From Vibrio fluminensis (GTDB taxonomy: Bacteria; Pseudomonadota; Gammaproteobacteria; Enterobacterales; Vibrionaceae), in contig NZ_JADILO010000015.1 of assembly GCF_015278125.1 (NCBI RefSeq), positions 38,277 to 102,276 on the forward strand: 64,000 bases of DNA. Direction: 5' to 3'. The position numbers and the translations under genes were made by a program. The first letter of the stretch is position 1, and each line of letters opens with the position of its first letter. The notes under the pieces are model-generated. The model ran no database searches, was not told the DNA's origin, and saw nothing but the letters and a program-made list of their open reading frames with translations. Positions 16,638 to 26,821 of the stretch are shown piece by piece.

Positions 16638-17261
16638 ATGAGGTTTTTAGCTATAGGTTTAAGTACAGCAGTACTAGCGTTAAGTGGGTGTGGCACATTA
16701 CCAACGGATGTGCTCACGGGCAATATGCTCACAGTTGCTCCCCAGAGTGATTCGGAGTTAATGCACCCAGAGTGGGGAGACCCAACGGTATTTCCGCGCT
16801 CAGACGTACAAGGACCCTATGGCAAGAAAAAAGTCTATCAACAACATTCACTTGAGAGCTTTTTAGCCAAGCACAATTTAGACTATGAAGTGCTGCCGGG
16901 TGGTTACAAGATGATCCGTCTAAACGATACTATTAAATTTCATACAGGTTCTTCAAAAGTATCGAGCCAATCAGCATATTGGCTATCGACGATTGGACGT
17001 TACATCGCCTCTCAACCTGGTATTGATATCGTCATTGATGGGCATGCGGATAACACAGGTGCAATGCAATTTAACGATTCCCTATCAGTGAAACGTGCTG
17101 AAGCAGTAAAACAACAGTTAGTCCGCAATAATGTCGATAAACAAATGATCTTTACTCGTGGTTACGGCGAAACAGCGCCAGCATGTAGCAACTCAACCTC
17201 AAGTGGTAAAGCATGTAATCGTAGAGCGGAATTGCGTTTTATTCTTTCAACCGATTATTAG
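16638..17261 (+). CDS. OmpA-family lipoprotein (peptidoglycan-associated)
   Basis: With the start at 16638 the product is 207 aa. The signal sequence ends in the lipobox LSGC (Cys18). After a linker of about 80 residues, an OmpA C-terminal domain begins near residue 95: IKFHTGSSKVSSQS, VIDGHADNTG, NDSLSVKRAEAVKQQL, FTRGYGETAP and NRRAELRF. The Asp and Arg positions that bind diaminopimelate are present. It therefore likely links a lipid-anchored protein to the cell wall. An in-frame ATG at 16623 is an alternative start; neither has an ideal ribosome binding site. It has its own strong terminator. Confidence 0.88.
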   Translation: MRFLAIGLSTAVLALSGCGTLPTDVLTGNMLTVAPQSDSELMHPEWGDPTVFPRSDVQGPYGKKKVYQQHSLESFLAKHNLDYEVLPGGYKMIRLNDTIKFHTGSSKVSSQSAYWLSTIGRYIASQPGIDIVIDGHADNTGAMQFNDSLSVKRAEAVKQQLVRNNVDKQMIFTRGYGETAPACSNSTSSGKACNRRAELRFILSTDY

Positions 17262-17291
17262 CTTTAGAAATAACCAGTCATTCGATGTAGA

Positions 17292-17329
17292 ACGAGAATA
17301 GTGACAGAATCACTATTCTCGTTTTTTTA
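17292..17329 (+). terminator. Strong terminator after the OmpA-family gene
   Basis: A 12-bp perfect stem ACGAGAATAGTG / CACTATTCTCGT with a 7-nt loop is followed by seven Ts. Confidence 0.93.
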
Positions 17330-17441
17330 TATGTTTATACTTATTAAAACAGTGACAACCTGCAATGCCAGCCACATTCACTTCATTGAGTTTGGTGAAC
17401 AACATAAGGTTGTAAACAATTATTCAGAAACAAATAGGAAC

Positions 17442-18950
17442 ATGTCGTTGGAACAGAAGACGTACATCGTAGCCCTTGACCAAGGCACCACGAGTTCACG
17501 CGCGATTGTATTCGACCAGAGCGCGACTATTATCAGCTCGTCCCAAAGGGAATTCCCCCAAATCTACCCTAAAGCGGGTTGGGTCGAGCATGACCCTTTG
17601 GAAATCTATGCGACACAAAGTGCCACTTTGTCAGAGGCTATAGCCAAAGCGGAAATCAGCAGTGAGCAGATCGCTGCTATTGGTATCACCAATCAGCGAG
17701 AAACGACGGTCGTTTGGAATAAACACACAGGTAAGCCTATTTACAATGCGATCGTTTGGCAGTGTCGGCGCACCACTGAAGTGTGTGATCGTCTGACTGC
17801 TGAAGGGCATGAGCCAGTTATTAGAGAAAAAACTGGTTTAGTGCTCGACCCTTACTTTTCAGCTTCAAAGATCCAATGGATTTTGGATAACGTGCCAAAT
17901 GCCCGTCAGCAAGCGGAAAAAGGTGATTTGTTGTTCGGCACGATCGATACCTGGTTAATGTGGAAGATGACCAAAGGGACAGTCCATGCCACGGACTACA
18001 CCAATGCGTCTCGCACTATGCTATTCAATATCAACACCAAGCAATGGGATGACGAGTTACTCGATTTATTCGATATTCCAAAGTCGATGATGCCTAAAGT
18101 AAAACTATCTTCGACTCTGTACGGCAATGCACATATAGGTGGCGCAGTTGTACCGATTACTGGCGTTGCCGGCGATCAACAAGCAGCACTGTTTGGACAG
18201 AAATGTATTCGTAAAGGTCAAGCCAAAAACACCTATGGTACAGGTTGCTTCTTACTTATGAATACTGGTGAAAACAAAGTTGAATCTACTCATGGTTTGT
18301 TAACAACGCTGGCCTGTAATCATCTCGGAGAACCCGTTTACGCGCTAGAAGGTTCAGTGTTTATGGGCGGCGCATCCATTCAATGGCTACGTGATGAACT
18401 TGAACTGATCAGTGATGCGCAGCAGTCAGAGCAGTTGGCAACCCAAGTCGAGTCATCGAATGGTGTTTATGTTGTGCCTGCATTCACTGGGCTGGGTGCT
18501 CCCTACTGGGATGCACATGCGAGAGGCACGATTGTAGGATTAACTCGTGGTGTGAACGCCAAACATATTGTACGTGCAACCTTAGAGAGTATCGCTTATC
18601 AATCCAAAGACGTACTCGACGCAATGCTGGCAGATGCGCAGGTTTCATTAGCAGGTTTGAAGGTTGATGGCGGTGCTGTAGCAAACAACTTTTTAATGCA
18701 GTTTCAAGCAGATGTGCTTCAGACGGAAGTTCATCGACCTCAAGCAAGAGAAACCACGGCTATGGGAGCGGCGTATCTAGCAGGGTTGGGGATTGGCTTT
18801 TGGCCAAGTCTTGAGGCCATTCAGAGCAAAACAATAGCAGATGATTGCTTTATACCAAGTAGCAATATAGATAAGCAAACACAACGCTATAAAGGTTGGA
18901 AGCGTGCAGTAAGGTGTGCGCAGGTTTGGGCAGATATGGATAATGAGTGA
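17442..18950 (+). CDS. glpK: Glycerol kinase
   Basis: This 502-aa FGGY-family kinase makes glycerol 3-phosphate from glycerol and ATP. Visible motifs are [15 protein letters not shown] at the N-terminus, [35 protein letters not shown] and the C-terminal [14 protein letters not shown]. The length equals that of E. coli GlpK. ATG 17442 follows ATAGGAAC; the frame is open further upstream, but that part overlaps the preceding terminator. No glpF permease gene is adjacent. glpD lies about 8 kb downstream on the other strand, so the glycerol genes are dispersed here. Confidence 0.96.
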   Translation: MSLEQKTYIVALDQGTTSSRAIVFDQSATIISSSQREFPQIYPKAGWVEHDPLEIYATQSATLSEAIAKAEISSEQIAAIGITNQRETTVVWNKHTGKPIYNAIVWQCRRTTEVCDRLTAEGHEPVIREKTGLVLDPYFSASKIQWILDNVPNARQQAEKGDLLFGTIDTWLMWKMTKGTVHATDYTNASRTMLFNINTKQWDDELLDLFDIPKSMMPKVKLSSTLYGNAHIGGAVVPITGVAGDQQAALFGQKCIRKGQAKNTYGTGCFLLMNTGENKVESTHGLLTTLACNHLGEPVYALEGSVFMGGASIQWLRDELELISDAQQSEQLATQVESSNGVYVVPAFTGLGAPYWDAHARGTIVGLTRGVNAKHIVRATLESIAYQSKDVLDAMLADAQVSLAGLKVDGGAVANNFLMQFQADVLQTEVHRPQARETTAMGAAYLAGLGIGFWPSLEAIQSKTIADDCFIPSSNIDKQTQRYKGWKRAVRCAQVWADMDNE

Positions 18951-19054
18951 CAATGTCACTTAATGCGTTGTAACTTAGTATCAATTGCAGCGCCTTGACT
19001 AAATCGGTTATCAAAGGAGCTGATTTTCTCCGCAAACAAGTGCGTTGTTGTTGA

Positions 19055-19705
19055 TTAAGCGATGGTAATCAGCTGTTTGACTAATTTATTAATTCCACTG
19101 GCTGCTTCACTCACGGATTGAGCAAGCATGTATGCTGGCGTAGATAGTACGTTATGTTTTTCATCGAAAACTACTTCATCAACATTACAAGCGATATGCT
19201 CACCACCTGCCATAGTAAAGGCTGACGCAGTATCAACGTCATTACCAATGGTGCCTTGTACGCCGCTAGTGTAAATCATCGGGATCAGGGCAGGAGCGAT
19301 GCATACGTATCCGGCGGGTTTACCTAATTCAGCGAACTGTTTACAAGCTTGAGCGACGGCGGGGTTTATCGTGGCATCTGCGCCTTTAAATGCGAATTCA
19401 GAGAGGTTTTTCGCGACCCCAAATCCACCTGGAAGAAGCAGTGCATCGTACTCAGCGGGGTTTAGTTCAGTGACATCATTAATGTTACCGCGCGCAATAC
19501 GCGAGGACTCAACCAGCACATTACGGGTTTCAGGCATTTCTTCACCTGTGATGTGGTTAAGGACATGATGTTGGTTTATGTTGGGCGCAAAGCAATGCCA
19601 AGCTGCACCGTTTTGTTCAATAGCCAGTAAACAAAGTACGGATTCGTGTATTTCAGCGCCATCGAATACACCGCAACCACTTAAAATTACTGCAACCTTT
19701 TTCAT
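19055..19705 (-). CDS. elbB: ElbB-type isoprenoid biosynthesis protein / glyoxalase III-like
   Basis: The 216-aa protein belongs to the DJ-1/PfpI-like class I amidotransferase fold. It shows the ElbB pattern: VILSGCGVFDGAEIHE at the N-terminus, the LLLPGGFGVAKNLS loop, and the nucleophile elbow GYVCIAPAL with a probable catalytic Cys. ElbB proteins have been reported to have glyoxalase III activity, converting glyoxal-type aldehydes to hydroxy acids. The older link to isoprenoid synthesis is weak. The gene is convergent with glpK and stands alone; methylglyoxal synthase elsewhere in the window makes a related aldehyde. Confidence 0.9.
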   Translation of the reverse strand: MKKVAVILSGCGVFDGAEIHESVLCLLAIEQNGAAWHCFAPNINQHHVLNHITGEEMPETRNVLVESSRIARGNINDVTELNPAEYDALLLPGGFGVAKNLSEFAFKGADATINPAVAQACKQFAELGKPAGYVCIAPALIPMIYTSGVQGTIGNDVDTASAFTMAGGEHIACNVDEVVFDEKHNVLSTPAYMLAQSVSEAASGINKLVKQLITIA

Positions 19706-19778
19706 TGATTATCCTCCAAGCATTGTTTGCTGAATTGATAGTGTTAATTTGAAACCAATATCAGTTAAACACCAAAGC

Positions 19779-19946
19779 TTAGCCAGTGGTACTGTCAGGA
19801 TCGAAATTTGAGTTGTCGTTAGCGAGATCCGAGTGGCTAGTTTCAGACGTTTCTTCGTTTTCCTCGGAGCAATATTCTTCTTGATGAGGGTAGGGCTTGA
19901 CTAAAAAAGGCGTGAGCATAATGGTGGAGGGGAAAAAACGCTTCAT
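19779..19946 (-). CDS. Small acidic hypothetical protein, 55 aa
   Basis: This 55-aa reading frame begins at an ATG (19946) with a good GAGGTG ribosome binding site about 7 nt upstream and ends in TAA at 19779. Residues 1-20 are hydrophobic and basic (MKRFFPSTIMLTPFLVKPYP). The rest is very acidic and polar, rich in Glu, Ser, Asp and Asn, with one Cys. I recognise no family. It lies 73 bp upstream of elbB on the same strand and could be co-transcribed with it. The strong ribosome binding site and skewed composition suggest a real gene. Confidence 0.5.
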   Translation of the reverse strand: MKRFFPSTIMLTPFLVKPYPHQEEYCSEENEETSETSHSDLANDNSNFDPDSTTG

Positions 19947-20072
19947 TTATTGCACCTCAATTGAAAAGAATGGTTGGCAAAATGGTAACGTGAGGATAGC
20001 AATAGAAAATGGTTAAAATCTTATTTTTCTTAAAGTTATGAGTTGTTGATAGGTTCTAAACTCACAAAAGCG

Positions 20073-20095
20073 AAACCCCAGCGTGGCTGGGGTTT
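20073..20095 (-). terminator. Terminator of the YgjV-like gene
   Basis: AAACCCCAGC / GCTGGGGTTT forms a 10-bp stem just downstream of the minus-strand stop at 20101. Confidence 0.8.
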
Positions 20096-20100
20096 AAAAT

Positions 20101-20352
20101 TTAGGCTGCTGAGCTTAATTTAGCGGTTTTTTTTTCTTGCTGCATTTTAACAAGGAAGTACACGTTTACGCAGGCAATGAATCCATTAGTCAAAACCACA
20201 GGCCATGAGTCAATCATTAAGCCGTAAGCAGTAAATAGCGCACAGCCGATAAAGTTTAGTACTCGTAGCTTAACAATGTCTTTCATTGTTAAAGAGATCG
20301 CAACCATAATTGACGCTGCGTAACCCAAGATTTCAACCATATTTATATCCAT
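20101..20352 (-). CDS. Small membrane protein, YgjV/SemiSWEET-like
   Basis: With the start at 20352 the protein is 83 aa. It has about three hydrophobic segments: EILGYAASIMVAISL, LNFIGCALFTAYGLM and VVLTNGFIACVNVYFLV. This three-helix bundle and the IGCALFTAYG pattern resemble YgjV-type proteins and SemiSWEET half-transporters. A GAGGG ribosome binding site 8 nt before ATG 20352 supports this start over the one 42 bp upstream. Function is unknown; assignment to sugar transport would be speculative. Confidence 0.7.
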   Translation of the reverse strand: MDINMVEILGYAASIMVAISLTMKDIVKLRVLNFIGCALFTAYGLMIDSWPVVLTNGFIACVNVYFLVKMQQEKKTAKLSSAA

Positions 20353-20571
20353 TAAGTGACCCTCTAAATTATATCGGTGTTGACCGATGACCATCTTCTC
20401 ATCTTGAGATACGTGAGGATTTTCCTTGCCTCAAAAGGTCTTGTTTATCTACTTAAAAATATAGCAGGGTAAATTCTGTGATTAAACCCCCAATTTTTTG
20501 AAGGTTGAAGGTTAGCGATTACGCAAACGTTTTGGTTAAAATTGTGATGATTTTGATGATGGGTTGTGAAA

Positions 20572-20601
20572 TAAAAAAGCTCACGACTGAAGCGTGAGCT
20601 T
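20572..20601 (-). terminator. Terminator of tmaR
   Basis: The stem AAGCTCACG / CGTGAGCTT with a 7-nt loop and a T-run on the minus strand lies 24 bp after the tmaR stop. Confidence 0.85.
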
Positions 20602-20624
20602 AGGAAATCTACTTAAAGGGCTAA

Positions 20625-20945
20625 TTATTTTTTAGCGCCTTTTTGAACTTGCTTGTCTTCTTCAGTCAGTTCACGGATACGACGGCTGATGTCACGACGC
20701 TCTTTAGAAATCTCAGCGCTTTTGATGATGTGGTCATCTACACGGTCTTCGTAGTCAGCTTTCATGTTTTTAATGATGCCTACGATTTCATCGTGTGTCA
20801 TGTCTGGCTTGATATAGTCAATCAGGTTCTCTAGTAGATCCACACGTTTGCGGTTATCACGAACTTTCTTCTCGTTATCTAGCAGCTCACGCTTTAGCTT
20901 ATTTTTGCGACGAGCTTGAGATACGATTTCAAATACACCACTCAT
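20625..20945 (-). CDS. tmaR: Pole-localizer protein TmaR (DUF496, YeeX)
   Basis: This 106-aa, highly charged, coiled-coil protein matches DUF496 through its [20 protein letters not shown] start, the [14 protein letters not shown] segment and the basic tail. E. coli TmaR (109 aa) clusters the general PTS enzyme EI at the cell pole. ATG 20945 follows AAAGGAAC; the frame runs 8 codons further upstream without that support. A role in PTS control would fit with the fructose PTS carried elsewhere in this window, but the genes are not linked. Confidence 0.9.
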   Translation of the reverse strand: MSGVFEIVSQARRKNKLKRELLDNEKKVRDNRKRVDLLENLIDYIKPDMTHDEIVGIIKNMKADYEDRVDDHIIKSAEISKERRDISRRIRELTEEDKQVQKGAKK

Positions 20946-21134
20946 AGGTTCCTTTCCTAGTCTTAACATAAACTGACAATGATTAAATCATAACAAAGCT
21001 AGCGTTAACAGCACTAAGATCAATCATTATGCCAACTTGGCGCTTTTCTGTTCAAATCGTCTCGTAAGTGATTGAGCAGACGAATAGAACATTATATGAT
21101 TTTGCTAAATCATTAGTTAATTCAAGACTTAGTC

Positions 21135-21329
21135 ATGCGCAACTCAGCTATTGTCATTCCCAAACAAGAAGAAACCAAGGTATCACCTAGATGCCGAAAA
21201 TTGGTAAAGGCTTATAAGTTCGAACGTTCTCAGCAAGAAATTACTGAAGTTGAGCTGAATCGAGCTAAAATTGTCATGGTTGATGAAAATGGCAATACGA
21301 AACGCATTCCAATTTTAGCCGAGCATTAA
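21135..21329 (+). CDS. Small basic hypothetical protein, 64 aa
   Basis: This 64-aa frame starts at ATG 21135 and ends 25 bp before yceH. The protein has a basic middle ([14 protein letters not shown]) followed by [19 protein letters not shown], which reads like a beta hairpin. No family is recognised. The ribosome binding site is poor. Codon use and the tight spacing to yceH favour a genuine gene, perhaps co-transcribed, but it could be spurious. Confidence 0.5.
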   Translation: MRNSAIVIPKQEETKVSPRCRKLVKAYKFERSQQEITEVELNRAKIVMVDENGNTKRIPILAEH

Positions 21330-21354
21330 CATAAAAATTACACAAGGAACTCCT

Positions 21355-22011
21355 ATGAACATTGAGCTAACTCCAATTGAAGCGCGCGTGATCGGCTGTT
21401 TGATCGAGAAAGAAGTGACGACCCCTGATTACTATCCGCTAACACTCAATAGTTTGACTTCGGCTTGTAATCAGAAAAGTAACCGAGAGCCGGTTATGAA
21501 CCTTTCTGACAGTGAAGTACAAGAAGCTGTTGATAGTTTGATTGCTCGTAGACTGGTGAGTGATGAGAGCAGTTTCAATAGTCGAGCGAGTAAGTTTCAA
21601 CATCGATTCTGCAACACTGAGTTTGGTGATTTAAAGCTAACAGCGCAAGAGAAAGCAATCGTATGTTGCTTGCTGCTGCGTGGTGCTCAAACCCCTGGAG
21701 AGCTGCGTACTCGTACTAATCGTCTTGCTGAGTTTACCGATGTAAAAGAGGTCGAGGCCGTATTAGAGACAATGAGCTCTCATAGTTCAGGTACATTAGT
21801 GGTAAAGCTTCCTCGTGAGGCTGGTAAACGAGAGTCGCGTTATCAGCATCTTTTTAGTGGTGAAGTGGATTTAGACAGCTATCAAGCAGAAGCAGCGAGT
21901 TCAACGCCTAGCTCGAGCAAAGTCGAACAACTCGAAGAAGAGTTACTTGCACTTAAAGAAGAAGTTCAAGAACTACGAGCATTAGTTGAACAGCTTAATG
22001 AGCGAATCTAG
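21355..22011 (+). CDS. yceH: YceH family protein (DUF480)
   Basis: The 218-aa protein matches DUF480: [30 protein letters not shown] at the N-terminus is strongly conserved in this family, followed by NQKSNREPV. The fold is tandem winged helices (about residues 1-85 and 95-165). The C-terminal 35 residues form a Leu/Glu heptad coiled coil ([18 protein letters not shown]). Function is not established. ATG 21355 follows AAGGAACTCCT. Its 3' end overlaps the GIY-YIG gene by 14 bp. Confidence 0.93.
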   Translation: MNIELTPIEARVIGCLIEKEVTTPDYYPLTLNSLTSACNQKSNREPVMNLSDSEVQEAVDSLIARRLVSDESSFNSRASKFQHRFCNTEFGDLKLTAQEKAIVCCLLLRGAQTPGELRTRTNRLAEFTDVKEVEAVLETMSSHSSGTLVVKLPREAGKRESRYQHLFSGEVDLDSYQAEAASSTPSSSKVEQLEEELLALKEEVQELRALVEQLNERI

Positions 22012-22321
22012 TCAAACAACTTGGAGTGTGTATTTTATTCGTACATGCTCCAATTCACTCTATTGCGGCATTACGACCGACGTTAATAGAAGATTTAACC
22101 AACACGCTTCTGGCCGAGGCGCCAAAGCTCTCAAAGGAAAAGGTCCTCTTACGCTCGAATGGCATTGCACTCTCAACGATAGCCGCAGCTTAGCTTCAGC
22201 AGTCGAATACCGACTAAAACAACAAACTAAAGCAACCAAAGAAGCATTGATTACAGGCAATCTCGTGCTTAAAGACGTTATAAAGCATGATTTATATGCG
22301 CAGATATACAGTTTATCTTAA
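21998..22321 (+). CDS. GIY-YIG superfamily nuclease-like protein (YhbQ type)
   Basis: This 107-aa, single-domain protein shows a GIY-YIG core: [35 protein letters not shown], read in pieces as VYFIR, YCGIT, the catalytic-type Arg in NRRFNQH, and AVEYRLKQQ with the Glu. Proteins of this size resemble E. coli YhbQ and UPF0213, for which weak nuclease activity has been proposed. The ATG at 21998 lies inside the end of yceH, so translation is probably coupled. Confidence 0.88.
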   Translation: MSESSQTTWSVYFIRTCSNSLYCGITTDVNRRFNQHASGRGAKALKGKGPLTLEWHCTLNDSRSLASAVEYRLKQQTKATKEALITGNLVLKDVIKHDLYAQIYSLS

Positions 22322-22392
22322 AAGTATATTACTCTTTATACCAATAGAGACTAAAGCATCTTGGTGATGCTTAGGCATAGACAAAACTATAA

Positions 22393-23522
<1,130 letters not shown>

Positions 23523-23523
<1 letters not shown>

Positions 23524-26084
23524 TGAAATTTTGGTTTAAGCGCGGAAGGAATTACCGCTTTGCAACAATACTGACTCGATCGTTATTTTTAACGATTTGC
23601 GTATTCACGCTATTGGTGTTGTTGCAGAACTTCCAAGTGAACAGACAAGTTGTCGCTCAGGAAGTTGCCCGTTCAAAACAACAAACTTCGAGTCTGGTTC
23701 AGGAAATATTCAATTTTCGACTTCAGTCTATTCAGATCCAACAAGATAGCTATAGCCGTAGTCAAACCCTGATAAATGAGTTGCGTCAGAATAACCATCA
23801 AAACATCAATGTGTTTTTTGACGGCATTGATCAAATAGATCCGGATATTTCGCCCGACTTTCGTTTTATCGCCAAAGATGGACAGGTCTTTTGGAATAAT
23901 GAAAATCACAAATTTTATGGGATTGATGACTCTGAACTCTATGAAATAACGAAACACCTTTTGACAGGAAACCATTGGTATCTTTCGCAGGCGCCATCAG
24001 CGATGGGGACTCGATACTTAATGATTAGACGAACTTCGATGATCGCGCTCGACAATGGCGAAGTCGTCGGAGATTTCTTTGTTGGTGTGGTATTGAATAG
24101 CAATTTTTCTTTGGTTAAAGCGTTACTAGACGGTAGTAATGTCGATGAGCTGGCGCTCGCCGTTGGTAGTGAGATTATTGCTTCAAGTGTGAAAGATCTT
24201 GGCCATAACGTTAAGTGGTTCAACGAATATCTACCGACTTTAAACGACGACGAGTTCATGGTCTCAAAAGTAGACTTAACTATCGATGGTGTCGCTACAT
24301 ACCTTTCTGTTTATACCATCCAAAATAATTCTCATGTAGCGCTATTGATGCGAGGACACTACCTCTGGCTTGGCGGTGCTGTAGTTTTGATTATTCTCAT
24401 TACGCTGTATAGCCGCTATTGGTTAGGTCAGCGGATTTCAAACGAATTGAGAAACTTGATGAACTACACCGAGCAAAGCATTGAGGCGGAACAAGTAGAA
24501 AAGTTTTCAGGATCAACAATTCACGAATTTAATAAAATTGGCAACTCTTTCCACCGTTCATTTAAACGTCTACGGGAGCAAGAAAAACAGTTTGCTGACT
24601 TATTTAATTTTGCACTTTCACCAATCATCTTATGGGATACAAAAGGTAATCTGCTGCGAATGAACCCGGCAGCAGAGCGTTGCTTCCGAGCTGAAGAAAA
24701 TGGGAACGATCTATATCCAATCTTATTTGAGTCGTTATTGCCACAGGTATTGATGAGCGCTCAAGGTGTTTCTCTAACAGGCGTAAATATGGCCATCGGC
24801 GCTCATACCTATCGATGGAACTTTTCGCCAATTATATTAGATAATCGTACCCGAAATGTCATAGCTCAGGGGCAAGATGTCACAAGTTTCATTGAAGCCG
24901 AACGACAAAGTCAAAAGGCTCGCGAAGAGGCAGAGCAATTGGCGAATGTCCGGGCCGACTTCTTGGCAAAAATGAGCCATGAATTACGCACACCGCTGAA
25001 TGGCATCATTGGTATGTCTCAACTGTTAAAAGAACACATTGTTATCGGTAGGGATAAAGAACATGTCGACGTACTGATTAATAGTGGTGAGCATTTGCTT
25101 GCTGTTCTGAATGATATTTTGGACTTCTCAAAGATTGAGCAAGGTAAGTTCCATATTCAACATGCAGAGTTTCACCTTCGAGAATTGGTGACAACCGTAG
25201 AAAAAATTTATCGCCCACTGTGTAATGAAAAGGGTGTCGAACTCGTTGTTACTAGTAATATTAGTGATGATCAGATTGTCTTTAGCGACAAAGTGCGCTT
25301 GAATCAAATTTTGTTCAATCTTGTTAGCAACGCAACAAAATTTACTCATCATGGATGCATCTCTATCGATCTGGGGCTCGAAGCAAAGCGATTTAATTAT
25401 GAGCTAACGATTACTGTTAAAGACACGGGAATCGGTATTGAGAAGAGTCGACTGCAAGAAATATTTGAACCATTCGTGCAAGCAGACAGTAGCACAGCAC
25501 GCGAGTATGGTGGTAGTGGCCTTGGGCTGGCGATCGTTTACAGCTTAGTCGAACTATTTGATGGTTCAATTGAAGTCGATAGTGAGGTCGGAATTGGCAC
25601 TCGATTTACTATCAAGCTGACAATTGATGGTGTTATAGATACGAACGGTATTTCGAGTCAGACTACGATGATCGATCCATCAACAATGTTTGATCAAAGT
25701 CTTGCGATACTTTTGGTTGAAGATAATCAGACGAACGCTTTTATTGCCAAGACCTTTTGTGAGAAATATGGGATGAAAGTGACTTGGGTACAAGATGGAC
25801 ACAGCGCGCTCGAGCATCTAAGCGACAACACGCAGTTTGATTTAATATTGATGGATAATCAATTGCCCAATATTGGGGGGATTGAAGCCACTAGATTGAT
25901 TAGAAACCAACTTAACTTACAAGTCCCTATTTATGCGTGTACGGCGGATGGAATGATAGGAACGGAGACTTCGTTTCTTGAGGCAGGTGCAGACTATGTT
26001 ATTGTCAAACCATTAAAAGAAATTGATCTTAATCGCGCTTTCATGCATTTTCGCACTCACTACTATCAGACTAAACAAGGGTAG
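23523..26084 (+). CDS. luxQ: Autoinducer-2 hybrid sensor kinase/phosphatase LuxQ
   Basis: This 853-aa inner-membrane sensor has a first helix at about residues 18-36 and a periplasmic tandem-PAS region that contacts LuxP to about residue 280. A second helix, a PAS-like segment near 365-470, the kinase core and a receiver follow. The phosphorylated His is H486 in MSHELRTPLN; NLVSNATKF, DTGIGIE and GGSGLGLAI form the ATP site. The receiver Asp is D778 in LILMDNQLPN. In vibrios LuxQ feeds phosphate to LuxU and LuxO, controlling Qrr small RNAs; luxU, luxO and qrr are not here. Its 3' end overlaps the convergent PilZ gene by 14 bp. Confidence 0.97.
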
Positions 26085-26730
26085 CATTGAAGCTTTTTTC
26101 TAACAAAACTCGCTGAATTTGTTCGTTAAACTCAAGCGTTTGGTCAAACTTCACGCCAAATAAATGGCCGAACCGGCGTTTTTCAACGCTTACGATAGTG
26201 GAGGTCAAATTATCGGGTAGGAGAGGAGACAGTTCACTTTCTAGTTGAACAGCGGTTTGCTTACCCAGTTTATCCTCTCCCTTAATAAATATTGCGCAGC
26301 CATTGAGAGAAATATCAGACAAAATGCCTTGGTATGAAACTGTATTGGCGGTGACAGTAACCGGTATATCGATTGGATAGCGCTCATGCTCACGAATTGG
26401 TTTGGTCGCAAAATGGCTAGGCATACGGATGAAAATCAGCCCAGTAGGTGATGTTGTTGAATCAATAATGGTTGATTTAAACGCGACAATATGACCGAGT
26501 TTTGACTGTGTAATCGCTCTGATGACGACTTGGCCATTTTTAAGTTGACGCATAATTAAATTGCTCTGTACTTTTTTGGGGTAGTCAACAACCAAGAACT
26601 TGTGCCCTTTACTGCCAATATAGTCGGTTGAAAAGGTGAAACAATCATCAGGACCGAACTCAATTCTAATCGACAACCGGATATTAGGCGTCAGTAGTTT
26701 TAGCAGCGAATCTAGATTATCTTTTTCCAT
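26071..26730 (-). CDS. PilZ-domain c-di-GMP binding protein (YcgR-like)
   Basis: The 219-aa protein has an N-terminal YcgR_N/PilZN-like beta domain (about residues 10-105) and a C-terminal PilZ domain. The c-di-GMP contacts are visible: the RxxxR motif in REHERYP and the D/NxSxxG motif in SDISLNGCAIF. It should bind c-di-GMP and change a partner's behaviour, as YcgR does with the flagellar motor. It is tail-to-tail with luxQ, overlapping by 14 bp, so the two transcripts could form antisense pairs. It lies downstream of glpD on the same strand. Confidence 0.9.
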   Translation of the reverse strand: MEKDNLDSLLKLLTPNIRLSIRIEFGPDDCFTFSTDYIGSKGHKFLVVDYPKKVQSNLIMRQLKNGQVVIRAITQSKLGHIVAFKSTIIDSTTSPTGLIFIRMPSHFATKPIREHERYPIDIPVTVTANTVSYQGILSDISLNGCAIFIKGEDKLGKQTAVQLESELSPLLPDNLTSTIVSVEKRRFGHLFGVKFDQTLEFNEQIQRVLLEKSFNATLV

Positions 26731-26821
26731 AAAATTGAGAGAGTAGTGAACATTTTTGTATACTATACAGACAATTATATCGCTTAATATTGTTTGATAT
26801 CAGTCATATTAAAAGTTGGGA

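Noticed and set aside
22338..22345. ATACCAAT as a second copy of the 163-bp repeat
   Set aside because: Only 8 bases of the terminal repeat match, and no opposite end follows within several hundred bases.
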